Shown: in pieces, positions 44,275 through 53,263 of the stretch
How the letters are laid out: each line of letters begins with the position of its first letter
Position numbering within the stretch: the first letter of the stretch is position 1
Source: Chitinophaga dinghuensis
Lineage (GTDB): Bacteria > Bacteroidota > Bacteroidia > Chitinophagales > Chitinophagaceae
Length of the DNA: 64,000 bases
NCBI RefSeq assembly: GCF_003259435.1
Contig: NZ_QLMA01000005.1
Span: forward strand, 1-64,000
Direction: 5' to 3'
Notes under the pieces: model-generated
What the model was told of the DNA's origin: nothing
The model's database searches: none
Seen by the model: only the letters and a program-made list of their open reading frames with translations
Translations under genes and position numbers: made by a program

Positions 44275-45912
44275 TTATTTTGCAGCATATGCTTTTCTCA
44301 GTGCTAACATATGTTTGCACGGTCCTTTGTAAAGTTTGTTCTGACGATAGAAATCGCAATCGCATTGTGCGTTGGTCATTCTTTCATCGCCATCTATTGT
44401 CATTACAGGATGGTATGCACGATTAGCCGTTACCGTTCCTTTCAGTTGTGTACCTGATCCTATAATTTCTGCAGCACTGAACTTCACACGATTTTCTCTG
44501 ACAAGGACTTCCGCCTGTTCTTCTTCAGGACTGCTGAAACGCAGCAGTTCCATTGGCAGGGGCTCCCGACTCAATTCCCGGAGTCGGTATAATCCTGTAT
44601 GCAGATCGTAAATTACTTTACCAGCCTGTGTGAATAATCCCAGTGCACCCAGTACTGTAGCGCTGTTCAGACCAGTTGCATGTGCAAGCTCCTGACCGGA
44701 GCTCATCCACTTTGACTTCAAGGCATTGTACACTTTGTGCTTCTCTCCTTCTGAAACTTCTGCTCTTGGCGCCATGAGGTCAAATTGTCCAGCTCTGGAC
44801 CAATCGTTCGCAGTCCATCCGGAAAGACCTAAAGTGAACTGCATATCGCCCAGGTCTGCAACATAAAACGAAGGCAAGCCGGTGCCCATCAGGTGAACGG
44901 TGAATTTCTTTGCAATAGGGATAAGACGTTCCAGTATTAAGAGTCTGCGTCTGCCCCATATACGAATTTCGCGCGCCTGATTTCCGGTATATAACGATCT
45001 CGCACATACGATTTCTTTATTCCACGGTTCAAACACTGCTCTGACAGGTTTTCCTGGCTCCAGGATGAACCGAATGGAGCGAGGTCCTTTCTTTTCTTTG
45101 AAGCGACGCAACCAGGAACAGAAATTGTAAACATCCATCGGATGGAGATCGAAAGTGCTGGCAGGCAACGTCATCGCGGAGCTTACCTGCAGAAAACCTC
45201 TTACCCAGCTATCTGGCAAGTCAATTTTCACTTCATGATACAGTTCTTCCTGGCTTGTTTGCACCTGGAACCCTCCTGGATCTATGCGGAAATCGGTTTC
45301 TTTATAGTCTCGTATTTTCTGGAATTCATCGTACAGTGCGGCGGAATAATCAATGTTGGTCGTACCGCATTCAAATTCATTGATTTCGCGAAACACATTA
45401 TAATTGGCACTCAGTTTACCATAAGTAGATTCATCCTGACTGAAACATTCGAAGAACACTTCATCCGGATGCACGCTGATCACTGGGTCCAATACAAACC
45501 AGGCATCTTTGTCTTTCTCATAGAGATAATCAAAGTACTGACGTTTCGCTTTATTAAAAGGGCCCATCACTTTATCCTTCTCATCTCTTACCAGGCGCAG
45601 GGAGGTTTCCAGCTCTTTAATGCGATCGTTGGCGGCATCAACATCATAGTTGTTCATGTATTGTGCCAGCCACAATGATTCCTGTTGTGCTGCCCACTCT
45701 TTATAGGCGGTTTTATCTTTCGGTTTGAAGCGCAGATCAGAAACTACCACATCGTGGAGGGAAGAAATGGCTTCACGGAAAGCGATTTTCTTATTCAGTT
45801 TACCTACAAAGAAAGTAGGTTCCCGGTGCGTATCCGGCGCAAAGGAGATACCGGAGCTGCCGGCATCGCTGAACACCTGAGAGTTACCGCTATATCTATA
45901 GTTGAATAACAT
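44275..45912 (-). CDS. Winged-helix/SWIM zinc-finger protein (retron partner)
   Basis: 545 aa, soluble. The C-terminal SWIM finger has ligands C517, C519, C532 and H534 (CDCDFYRQNKLYKGPCKHML). Before it is a winged-helix-like segment (KSKWMSSGQELAHATGLNSA, LFTQAGKVIYDLHTG). The N-terminal two thirds (MLFNYRYSGNSQVFSDAGSS...) is unassigned, with a charged helical part (NDRIKELETSLRLVRDEKDK). SWIM fingers bind DNA or protein. It lies 17 bp after the WGR/HEAT gene and directly upstream of the retron RNA. In retrons I would expect such a protein to be effector or co-effector. Confidence 0.82.
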   Translation of the reverse strand: MLFNYRYSGNSQVFSDAGSSGISFAPDTHREPTFFVGKLNKKIAFREAISSLHDVVVSDLRFKPKDKTAYKEWAAQQESLWLAQYMNNYDVDAANDRIKELETSLRLVRDEKDKVMGPFNKAKRQYFDYLYEKDKDAWFVLDPVISVHPDEVFFECFSQDESTYGKLSANYNVFREINEFECGTTNIDYSAALYDEFQKIRDYKETDFRIDPGGFQVQTSQEELYHEVKIDLPDSWVRGFLQVSSAMTLPASTFDLHPMDVYNFCSWLRRFKEKKGPRSIRFILEPGKPVRAVFEPWNKEIVCARSLYTGNQAREIRIWGRRRLLILERLIPIAKKFTVHLMGTGLPSFYVADLGDMQFTLGLSGWTANDWSRAGQFDLMAPRAEVSEGEKHKVYNALKSKWMSSGQELAHATGLNSATVLGALGLFTQAGKVIYDLHTGLYRLRELSREPLPMELLRFSSPEEEQAEVLVRENRVKFSAAEIIGSGTQLKGTVTANRAYHPVMTIDGDERMTNAQCDCDFYRQNKLYKGPCKHMLALRKAYAAK

Positions 45913-45929
45913 AAATGGCTAAACGATTT

Positions 45930-48900
45930 TTATTGCAGGCGTACTGCGGGTTCAACAAATTGGATAGGCAATGCTACCTCATACTGCTGGCTGATACTGC
46001 GCATCATACTGATACATCTGGCCTTATCTCCAATGGCAACTGTTGCAGAAATATCTGCGATGATCGTACCGATGAAGGTAGCGGCCTCTTTGGATTTCAG
46101 CGCTTCTGTTTCCAGGAAGGTAAAGATGCGCTCTTTGGCTACCCTTGCCTTATTGACGCGGGTGAGTACAGAGCGGAAATAATGTTCCATGGACTGGATA
46201 TATTCCAGATTACCGGAAGCATAATTTGTCAGATAGCCAGTGGCAAAAGTTTGCATAGCCGTGCTAGGATGCTGGCTCAGTTTCAATAAGTACTGCGGAC
46301 CATCTTCTGATTTAAAGAAACGCATCAGCAGCTCTCTTCCAAAGCGCTGAATATCCGGACGCACGCTGTCGGCAAGCGCTATCAGGCTTTCCGGACTCCA
46401 GTCTGCCTCCTGGAAAACAGATCCGAAGTACTGAATGGCAAACTGGCGGGTATCATCCCATTTGCTGTCCAGCAAGGCTACTGCCCCATCCTTCTCTGCA
46501 CGGATGCGGGATTCATTTTCCCGATAATAACGCCAGCACCATTCTCTTGCCTGCAACAATTCATGTGCACCAGTGGCAATAATCTGTTTGATGGTAAGCG
46601 TATCGGCAGGGATATATTTTTCCAATACGACCAGGCCAAATTCCTGTGCCGGGCGATAATTGGCATAAAGTAATCGTAATGCAGTGGCGGTATCTACATC
46701 ATGGAGATAGCCGACCAGCTCTGTACTCAGCAAATTTGCGATATCCTCATGCATGCCTTCGGATTTTTCCGTGCGCATCAGCATAGGCACCAGTTCATTT
46801 ACCAGCCATATAGCCAGACGCTCATCAAGCGGGATAAGACGTTTCACCAACTGCGCAGATTGTCTTCTGACACCTTTAAAGGAGGCCGAACAGCAGAAAA
46901 GAATAAATGCTGGTCTGCGCAGCAATTCTTCATCTGTCATCCTGCGGATCAACGCAAAACCGGCATCTCTTAACGGGCCATATTCGCTTTCCAGCAGCTT
47001 TTCCAGCATTTCGCCAGACAGTACATCAAAGTTGAACGTATCCGTTTTGAGCAACAGTAATCTCACCGCAAACGCCTGTACCGCTACTATATCTCTTGAC
47101 ATGAGGTCGTTGATTACCTGCATATCCATCTCTTTCAGTGTAGCCGTGCAGTATAGTTCTATCATACGGCAGGCTTCTGTAATCACATGATTGGCCGCAT
47201 CGTTGGGGGCCTCCACCACCATCAGCCAGGAAGTAGCTTTACCGGCCAGTACTTGCGACTGCGCGAACGTCATTTCTTCTGGCGGATAAACTTCCGTCAG
47301 GAATTTACGTACTTCATCATATGGAGAGAAGATGAGATCCAGCAAGAACCCAGCATCTGTCAGCAACTGGTTCTTCCCTTCTTTAATCCATTGCAATGCC
47401 TGCTCCCTTACTTGTTGCTGTGGACAAAGCGACATCGCTTTCAGCAGTTTATGGGAAGGAGCAGCTGGGTTATATTTTTCTCTCGCCAGTTCAAGGCCGA
47501 ACAATGGAGGGATAGTAAGTCGGTTAAAGAGGAAAGCGATAATAATATCCTCGTCAATTTTTGCTTTGATTTCTTCAAAGCGTTCATGCGCTTTCAATTG
47601 TTCAAGGGCAAATGCATGGACTTGTTCCATTTGTCCGCCAATAAGCAACTGAATAAACGCTTCCGGCAACTGTTTCCAGAGATGTAAGTATGGTACATCT
47701 GACTGCACTTCTGGTTGACTGTCTGGTTGATATTCTCCTGGCTGCGGGGTCAGGTGTTTATCTGTATTCAGCCAACTGAAGAGTTTCTTCATTAGATTTC
47801 CGCTGGCTTTCTTTTCCAGATCCGGATTAGGTTGTGCCCTGCGTGTATTCGTGTCCGTGGTTTCTTTCGGCTTGAACATCCATTCTTCTCTACCATTGAT
47901 GTATTGCAGATCTGGAGCGTTCCCACGGATAATATAGTTCAGGAAAACGGCTTTGGAGTTTTCCGGATATTGCTTGTCGACAGTAGTGTATCTGTTATTA
48001 ACGTACTGGTATACCCTTTCCTGGTAGGCGTTCGAGGCATCTACTTCCTGTGCATGCTGCAGCAGTAAGGCGGTGGAGAAGCGAACGTAATGATCATCGC
48101 CATCCTGGCCTAATTGCTTCAGGCGGCGGAGTACTCTGCGGGTAAAGTACCGGCGCGTTTTATGAGAGAATGCAATGCGACTACCTGGTTTTTTGATTTC
48201 GGAATGTGCCTTAACAAAGTCCTGTAGTTCCGGGATATAGATTTCCGGCTGCCAGCCTTCTTCCGGCTTTGGCGGCATACTGAACATTGGCTTTGAAAGG
48301 AACATACGTTTTGCCAGTAACGCTACCACGATATGGTCGTCTTTCATTTCCGCCTGTTTATAGATATGGCGGATATGCTGGAACCAGGATGGACGCAATG
48401 GCAGTTGTGCCAGCAATGGCAACAATGCCTGGCGTATTACTGGGTAAGCGCCAGACAACAGGTATAAATCTTCCAGTACAGTGTATTGTGGGAGGACCTG
48501 CTGCATGATATGGTTTACCATAATGCTGTGCAGGTCGCGGGGTACTTGTCTGTCGACCGAGAAGCGGATCACATCCGGCAGTCCATTATAATATGGCTGG
48601 AGGAAAGCGCCCAGTTCTTCTTCCGGCAGCAGCATGGAGATACCGTTGGCGGCCAGCATGCGGATGTTCAGCGGATAAGCGCTGTTTTCTGCATAGGCTT
48701 TCAGGGCAGGGATGGCGGTCGGATCGCCGGCGCGGCTCATTGCCCAGATGGCAGCATAGCGTTGGATCGCATCTTTGCGATCTCCCTGACGGATAATATA
48801 AGGAGCAGCTTCCCGGATTTTCAGTTGTCCGGCTCTCCAGATAACGCGGGATGTTTTCCAGGCATTTTTGCCGCCTGGTTTGCCCTGAAGACGTTTCAGA

Positions 48901-49220
48901 ATCGCTTTGTGACGGGGGTTAAGCACCTCTGCCATGGTATCATCGCTCACTGATTCCATTTGTACCTGGGCGGCCGACTCCTGTTCTCCGATGTATCCTT
49001 TGCTGCGTTTTTCTTTCTCCAGTGCATCGAATATGGTTGTCGCGCTAGCCAGGGGTACGGGGCTGGCAGTTTTGGTTCCCTCTTTCAGGTTGGCTCCTCG
49101 TTTACCGTATCGAAAGTTGACAAGGTATTGATCCGGCCCTACTTCACACAAGTCGATTTCATAGGTCTTGTCTGAGTTCCCTTCCCTAAAGAAGAGCTTC
49201 ACATTCCTGACGAATTTCAT
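45930..49220 (-). CDS. WGR-domain/HEAT-repeat protein (retron partner, probable effector)
   Basis: 1096 aa, soluble. Residues 1-85 form a WGR domain (MKFVRNVKLFFREGNSDKTY; YLVNFRYGKRGANLKEGTKT), a nucleic-acid-binding module best known from PARPs. The remainder is a long solenoid of HEAT/ARM-like helical pairs (AAYIIRQGDRKDAIQRYAAI; FSPYDEVRKFLTEVYPPEEM; DLMSRDIVAVQAFAVRLLLL). No nuclease, NTPase or PARP catalytic motif is visible. It is the first gene of the retron operon, 17 bp before the SWIM gene. A role sensing or binding msDNA/RT and acting as toxin scaffold is inference. Confidence 0.82.
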   Translation of the reverse strand: MKFVRNVKLFFREGNSDKTYEIDLCEVGPDQYLVNFRYGKRGANLKEGTKTASPVPLASATTIFDALEKEKRSKGYIGEQESAAQVQMESVSDDTMAEVLNPRHKAILKRLQGKPGGKNAWKTSRVIWRAGQLKIREAAPYIIRQGDRKDAIQRYAAIWAMSRAGDPTAIPALKAYAENSAYPLNIRMLAANGISMLLPEEELGAFLQPYYNGLPDVIRFSVDRQVPRDLHSIMVNHIMQQVLPQYTVLEDLYLLSGAYPVIRQALLPLLAQLPLRPSWFQHIRHIYKQAEMKDDHIVVALLAKRMFLSKPMFSMPPKPEEGWQPEIYIPELQDFVKAHSEIKKPGSRIAFSHKTRRYFTRRVLRRLKQLGQDGDDHYVRFSTALLLQHAQEVDASNAYQERVYQYVNNRYTTVDKQYPENSKAVFLNYIIRGNAPDLQYINGREEWMFKPKETTDTNTRRAQPNPDLEKKASGNLMKKLFSWLNTDKHLTPQPGEYQPDSQPEVQSDVPYLHLWKQLPEAFIQLLIGGQMEQVHAFALEQLKAHERFEEIKAKIDEDIIIAFLFNRLTIPPLFGLELAREKYNPAAPSHKLLKAMSLCPQQQVREQALQWIKEGKNQLLTDAGFLLDLIFSPYDEVRKFLTEVYPPEEMTFAQSQVLAGKATSWLMVVEAPNDAANHVITEACRMIELYCTATLKEMDMQVINDLMSRDIVAVQAFAVRLLLLKTDTFNFDVLSGEMLEKLLESEYGPLRDAGFALIRRMTDEELLRRPAFILFCCSASFKGVRRQSAQLVKRLIPLDERLAIWLVNELVPMLMRTEKSEGMHEDIANLLSTELVGYLHDVDTATALRLLYANYRPAQEFGLVVLEKYIPADTLTIKQIIATGAHELLQAREWCWRYYRENESRIRAEKDGAVALLDSKWDDTRQFAIQYFGSVFQEADWSPESLIALADSVRPDIQRFGRELLMRFFKSEDGPQYLLKLSQHPSTAMQTFATGYLTNYASGNLEYIQSMEHYFRSVLTRVNKARVAKERIFTFLETEALKSKEAATFIGTIIADISATVAIGDKARCISMMRSISQQYEVALPIQFVEPAVRLQ

Positions 49221-49311
49221 GAGTTAACTAATTAGGATGGCTAAGCTAGTAAATTATCAGGTGATTAGAGATGAATTATGCATTTTTATTTTAATATATA
49301 TAGTATTTTTT

Positions 49312-49323
49312 TACCATATGGTA
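49312..49323. promoter_or_regulatory. 12-bp palindrome upstream of the retron operon
   Basis: TACCATATGGTA is a perfect palindrome about 95 bp before the WGR/HEAT gene start, next to an A/T-rich run (TAGTATTTTTTT). It could be an operator for the retron operon; no regulator gene is adjacent. Confidence 0.35.
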
Positions 49324-49390
49324 GTATTGGGGAGACATGATCTGGTCTGGGGTTTTGGGGTTCAACTTATCATGGGGGCATAAATAGCGA

Positions 49391-49413
49391 AGGGCCGGAT
49401 GTACTCCGGCCCC
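49391..49413 (-). terminator. GC-rich hairpin after ychF
   Basis: GGGCCGGA pairs with TCCGGCCC around GTAC. On the minus strand it is followed by only a weak T-rich stretch, so termination is plausible but not certain. Confidence 0.6.
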
Positions 49414-49462
49414 TCTTTGTTGTAACCTTCATGCAACAAACATGAAGAATTCTTATGTATAG

Positions 49463-50566
49463 TTACACGTTAAAGCGGAAGTGCATTACATCACCATCAG
49501 CAACGATATACTCTTTACCTTCAATTCTGAGGCGACCGTTATCGCGGGCAGCGGTTTCGGAGCCAAATTTCACGTAGTCATCATAAGCGATTACTTCTGC
49601 TTTGATGAAACCTTTTTCGAAGTCGGTATGGATAACGCTGGCTGCCTGTGGCGCTTTCCAGCCCTGGTGGATAGTCCAGGCACGAACTTCCTGCACGCCG
49701 GCAGTGAAGTAAGTGATCAGCTGGAGCAGATCGTAAGCGGAACGGATTAAGCGGTTGAGGCCTGGTTCTGTAAGACTGTATTCAGAGAGGAACAGTTCTT
49801 TATCTGCCGGATCTTCCATTTCGGAGATTTGGGCTTCGATAGAGTTGTTCATGATGATTACCTGAGCGCCTTCTTCTTTAGCCGCAACAGCGAGGGCTTC
49901 GGAGAATTTGTTACCGGTATGGATGGAAGCCTCGTCTACGTTGGCTACATACAGAACTGGTTTGGCGGTCAGCAGGAAGAGGTCGGCAATTGCCACGCTG
50001 TCTTCCTTGCTCAGGTTCAGTTCACGGATGTTACGACCCTGTTCCAGGTGTTCCTGGCATTGTTTCAGGATTTCGTACTCTCTTTTCGCTTTTGGATCAC
50101 CGCCGGTTTTAGCCATTTTCTCTGTACGGGAGATTTTCTTCTCTACGCTTTCGAGATCTTTCAGCTGTAATTCGGTATCGATGATGCCTTTATCGCCCAC
50201 CGGGTGGATGGGACCTTCATCACGGAGGATATTATCGTCTTCAAAGCAGCGGATTACGTGTACGATTGCATCCACTTCGCGGATATTGGCCAGGAACTTG
50301 TTTCCCAGACCTTCGCCTTTGCTGGCGCCTTTTACCAGACCGGCGATATCCACAAACTCAATGGTAGTAGGTACTACTCGGTTAGGTTTAACCAGCTCTT
50401 CCAGTTTCATCAGGCGGGCATCCGGTACGTCCACGAGACCCACGTTTGGTTCAATAGTACAGAAACGGTAGTTGCTGGCTTGCGCTTTAGCGCTGTTACT
50501 CACCGCGTTAAACAAAGTTGATTTTCCGACATTCGGCAGTCCTACGATTCCTACTTGCAAAGCCAT
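49463..50566 (-). CDS. ychF: Redox-regulated ATPase YchF (Obg-like)
   Basis: 367 aa. OBG-family P-loop GIVGLPNVGKSTLFNAV, switch/G3 VDIAGLVKGASKGEGLGNKF and the altered specificity motif NVDE in place of NKxD, which gives ATP preference. A coiled-coil insert (KDLESVEKKISRTEKMAKTG) and a C-terminal TGS domain (HTDFEKGFIKAEVIAYDDYV) follow. It binds ribosomes and modulates translation under stress. A strong promoter lies just upstream. Confidence 0.96.
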   Translation of the reverse strand: MALQVGIVGLPNVGKSTLFNAVSNSAKAQASNYRFCTIEPNVGLVDVPDARLMKLEELVKPNRVVPTTIEFVDIAGLVKGASKGEGLGNKFLANIREVDAIVHVIRCFEDDNILRDEGPIHPVGDKGIIDTELQLKDLESVEKKISRTEKMAKTGGDPKAKREYEILKQCQEHLEQGRNIRELNLSKEDSVAIADLFLLTAKPVLYVANVDEASIHTGNKFSEALAVAAKEEGAQVIIMNNSIEAQISEMEDPADKELFLSEYSLTEPGLNRLIRSAYDLLQLITYFTAGVQEVRAWTIHQGWKAPQAASVIHTDFEKGFIKAEVIAYDDYVKFGSETAARDNGRLRIEGKEYIVADGDVMHFRFNV

Positions 50567-50582
50567 TTAAAAAAAATTTGCG

Positions 50583-50613
50583 CAAAGATAGTGTTTTGTT
50601 TCTTACTCTCAAA
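50583..50613 (-). promoter_or_regulatory. ychF promoter
   Basis: TTTG (50613-50610), a 19-nt spacer and TATCTTTG (50590-50583), an exact consensus match. Leader about 17 nt. Confidence 0.7.
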
Positions 50614-50634
50614 GGGTTATAAAGCCTTAACAGC

Positions 50635-50665
50635 TTTGGCGGATAGAAACAAAAAAGTATCTTCA
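50635..50665 (+). promoter_or_regulatory. Candidate promoter of the SpmA-SpmB gene
   Basis: TTTG at 50635-50638, a 19-nt spacer and TATCTTCA at 50658-50665 (two mismatches to TAnnTTTG). Confidence 0.45.
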
Positions 50666-50687
50666 CGCATTAAACATTTGAAAACTC

Positions 50688-51923
50688 ATGGCTTTAAACT
50701 ATGTCTGGCTGGCATTTTTCCTTATTTCTTTTGTAGTTGCCCTGTTCAAGACCTTTATCCTGCAGGATACCACGGTATTTGGAGCAGTAATGAACTCTAT
50801 GCTGACCAACGCCAAGGCGGGAGCTGAAATTTCTCTGGGCCTGGCAGGTATAATGACCTTCTGGCTGGGGATTATGCGTGTAGGAGAAGCCGGCGGAATG
50901 ATTCAGCGGTTTTCCAACTTTGTGAATCCTTTCTTTTCGAAATTATTCCCGGATGTGCCTAAAGGGCACCCTGCAATGGGTTCCATGCTGATGAACTTCT
51001 CCGCAAGTATGCTGGGAATGGACAATGCGGCCACCCCTATGGGCCTGAAAGCCATGAAGGAATTGCAGGAGCTGAACCCTAAACCGGAGGAAGCCAGCAA
51101 TCCCCAGATAATGTTCCTGGTGCTAAATACAGCAGGGGTAATATTGATCCCTACTTCCGTGATTGCGTTGCGACTATCTGCTCATGCCGCCAATCCTGCT
51201 GATGTATTCATCCCTATCCTGATTTCGACGTTTATAGCGTTTATAGCCGGGATGATTACCGTATCTATCTATCAGAAAATCAACCTGTTTAAATTACCTG
51301 TTTTGATATTTCTGGCAGGATTCGCCCTGTTATTAACCGGACTTTATTACTGGGTGAAAACAATGCCGCCTGATCAGATCGGACCTCGTACGGCGAGCCT
51401 TGGCGGCGGTATTATCTTCGCCATCGTCGTGTCTTTCTTAGCAGCCGGCATTTTCAAAAAGATCAATGTATATGATGTATTTATAGAAGGCGCTAAAGAG
51501 GGTTTCCAGATTTCTGTAAGAATCATTCCTTATCTGGTGGGCATCCTGGTAGCTATCGGCGCTTTCCGTGCCACCGGTTGTATGGACTATGTGGTCAATG
51601 GAATCGGCAGCCTCTTTGCCGCCATGGGATGCAATACCGATTTCGTACCTGCGTTACCGGTAGCCTTTATGAAACCGCTCAGTGGTAGTGGCTCCCGAGC
51701 CCTCATGGTGGAAATCCTGGAACATAATGGTCCCGATTCCTTTGCCGGCCGTATCGCCAGCATCATCCAAGGCACGACCGAAACTACCTTCTATATCCTG
51801 GCAGTGTACTTCGGCTCCGTGAACATCAAAAAAACGCGGTATGCCCTCACGGCAGGACTGATAGCCGATTTCTGTGGGATCGTGTCGGCTATTGTGCTGG
51901 GGTACTTGTTCTTTCATCAGTAA
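50688..51923 (+). CDS. SpmA-SpmB fusion (nucleoside recognition 'Gate' domain membrane protein)
   Basis: 411 aa with about ten membrane segments. Two Gate domains: the SpmA-like half (AEISLGLAGIMTFWLGIMRV; LMNFSASMLGMDNAATPMGL) and the SpmB-like half (GAKEGFQISVRIIPYLVGIL; PLSGSGSRALMVEILEHNGP, TTETTFYILAVYFGS). In Bacillus these are two adjacent genes for spore maturation; in non-sporing Bacteroidota the joined form is common and its cargo is unknown. Confidence 0.88.
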   Translation: MALNYVWLAFFLISFVVALFKTFILQDTTVFGAVMNSMLTNAKAGAEISLGLAGIMTFWLGIMRVGEAGGMIQRFSNFVNPFFSKLFPDVPKGHPAMGSMLMNFSASMLGMDNAATPMGLKAMKELQELNPKPEEASNPQIMFLVLNTAGVILIPTSVIALRLSAHAANPADVFIPILISTFIAFIAGMITVSIYQKINLFKLPVLIFLAGFALLLTGLYYWVKTMPPDQIGPRTASLGGGIIFAIVVSFLAAGIFKKINVYDVFIEGAKEGFQISVRIIPYLVGILVAIGAFRATGCMDYVVNGIGSLFAAMGCNTDFVPALPVAFMKPLSGSGSRALMVEILEHNGPDSFAGRIASIIQGTTETTFYILAVYFGSVNIKKTRYALTAGLIADFCGIVSAIVLGYLFFHQ

Positions 51924-51936
51924 CGCGAATTTTTTT

Positions 51937-52665
51937 GCTCGCAGAGCAGCATAAGCAGCAAAGCAGCAATGAGTTGTGTTGTGGTGTTTTGTCGTTTTTT
52001 TCTCGCAAAGGCGCAAAGAGGCAAAGGATTATGTTTTGCTGTTTGATTGTCTGGAGATAAATAGCCCGCAAAGGTCTTGAAGTACTGTTCCTCTACTTGA
52101 AATGGTATTTCTAGTATGGAATGTAAGTACCCTGAAGAGCTTTGCGGGCTTGATAAACAACACAACATCATCCTTGGTCCCTTTGCGCCTTTGCGTGAAA
52201 CCTCAAACGCCCATCTCCGACACAATTCTTTGCTGCTCTGCTGCTTACGCTGCTTTGCGTGAAATTCTGACCGCAAAGGTCTTGAAGTACTGCCCCTCGA
52301 TTTGAAAGAATTTTTCTAGTAAGGAGTGTTAGTACCCTGGAGGGCTTTGCGGGCTTAATAAACAACATAATCCTTTGCCTCTTTGCGCCTTTGCGTGAAA
52401 CCTCAAACGCCCATCTCCGACACAATTCTTTGCTGCTCTGCTGCTTACGACGCTTTGCGTGAAATTCTGACCGCAAAGGTCTTGAGGTACTGCTCCTCTA
52501 TTTGAAAGAATTTTTCTAGTAAGGAGTGTTAGTACCCGGGAGGGCTTTGCGGGCTTAATAAACAACACAACATAATCCTTTGTCCCTTTGCGCCTTTGCG
52601 AGAAAAAACGACAAAACTCCACAACACAATTCTTTGCTGCTCTGCTGCTTACGCTGCTTTGCGAG
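51937..52665. repeat. Large non-coding palindromic repeat block with three ~200-bp tandem units
   Basis: Outer arms: left 51937-52062 (GCTCGCAGAGCAGCATAAGC ... TCTCGCAAAGGCGCAAAG ... AAAGGATTATGTTTTG) and right 52555-52665, its imperfect reverse complement. Between them are three stem-loop cores bounded by CCGCAAAGG and CTTTGCGGG with inner AAGTACT and AGTACC: 52063-52151, 52270-52354 and 52470-52554. The last two are exactly 200 bp apart and nearly identical, including the spacer CCTCAAACGCCCATCTCCGA. Frames that cross it encode repetitive Arg/Lys/Gln-rich peptides and are not genes. Confidence 0.88.
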
Positions 52666-52699
52666 AAAAAAAGAAGAGCTGACCGGTGGTCAGCTCTTC
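52666..52699 (-). terminator. Rho-independent terminator of the PH-like gene
   Basis: GAAGAGCTGACC pairs perfectly with GGTCAGCTCTTC around three bases. On the minus strand a run of Ts follows, which then enters the repeat block. Confidence 0.85.
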
Positions 52700-52722
52700 G
52701 TATATCTGTAAGCCTTATCAGC

Positions 52723-53220
52723 TCATTTTACTTCATTGATGATCTTGTTGACTTCCCGGATAAATTCGGCGGAGTTACTCGGACTGATGACCCATTTGGT
52801 AGTAGCGGATTCTATCAGTACCATATGCACACTGTTGGTACACCAACGCTGATAATCACCCAGCTCCACTGATCTGTAAGCACCCAGATAACCAAATACG
52901 CCCCCACTGGCAAATACTCTCGCACTCTGACCCAGCTCCTCTTCTTCAATGCTACGTAAACGCACTACCTCTTCGAGGGGAATGGTAATGGTACGTAAAT
53001 GACCTTTGATAATGATACTGGTAGCAGTTAGCACATAATATCGCGGACTATAACACCATGCCAGCGCCAACGCCGGAATCAGTATAAACAACATAATGGT
53101 GGTAGCCATGGAAGAATTGGAAACTGCTGTGGCCTGTCGAAACCCGATCAGTATTACCAGGATAATTAAAAGATGGGTTGTGATCTTTGAAGCTTTATCC
53201 TGTTCCGCAGCGTATTGCAT
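52723..53220 (-). CDS. Membrane protein with bacterial PH-like domain
   Basis: 165 aa. Two N-terminal membrane helices (HLLIILVILIGF; ATTIMLFILIPALALAWC) followed by a PH-like beta domain (YYVLTATSIIIKGHLRTITI, LEEVVRLRSIEEEELGQSAR, KWVISPSNSAEFIREVNKII). It resembles the bPH family found in Bacteroidota; ligand unknown. It may share a transcript with the thiamine-binding gene 43 bp upstream. Confidence 0.75.
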   Translation of the reverse strand: MQYAAEQDKASKITTHLLIILVILIGFRQATAVSNSSMATTIMLFILIPALALAWCYSPRYYVLTATSIIIKGHLRTITIPLEEVVRLRSIEEEELGQSARVFASGGVFGYLGAYRSVELGDYQRWCTNSVHMVLIESATTKWVISPSNSAEFIREVNKIINEVK

Positions 53221-53263
53221 AGTCTGTTCTTTTAATTACAAGAAGAAAGATAGAAAATAAATT

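Noticed and set aside
51917-52622. Overlapping minus-strand frames in the repeat block (peptides such as EFHAKRRKQQSSKELCRR)
   Set aside because: They are translations of the GCAAAGGCGCAAAG-type repeat, repeat themselves with the DNA units, have no start context and resemble well-known false 'AKAQRRKE' database entries.
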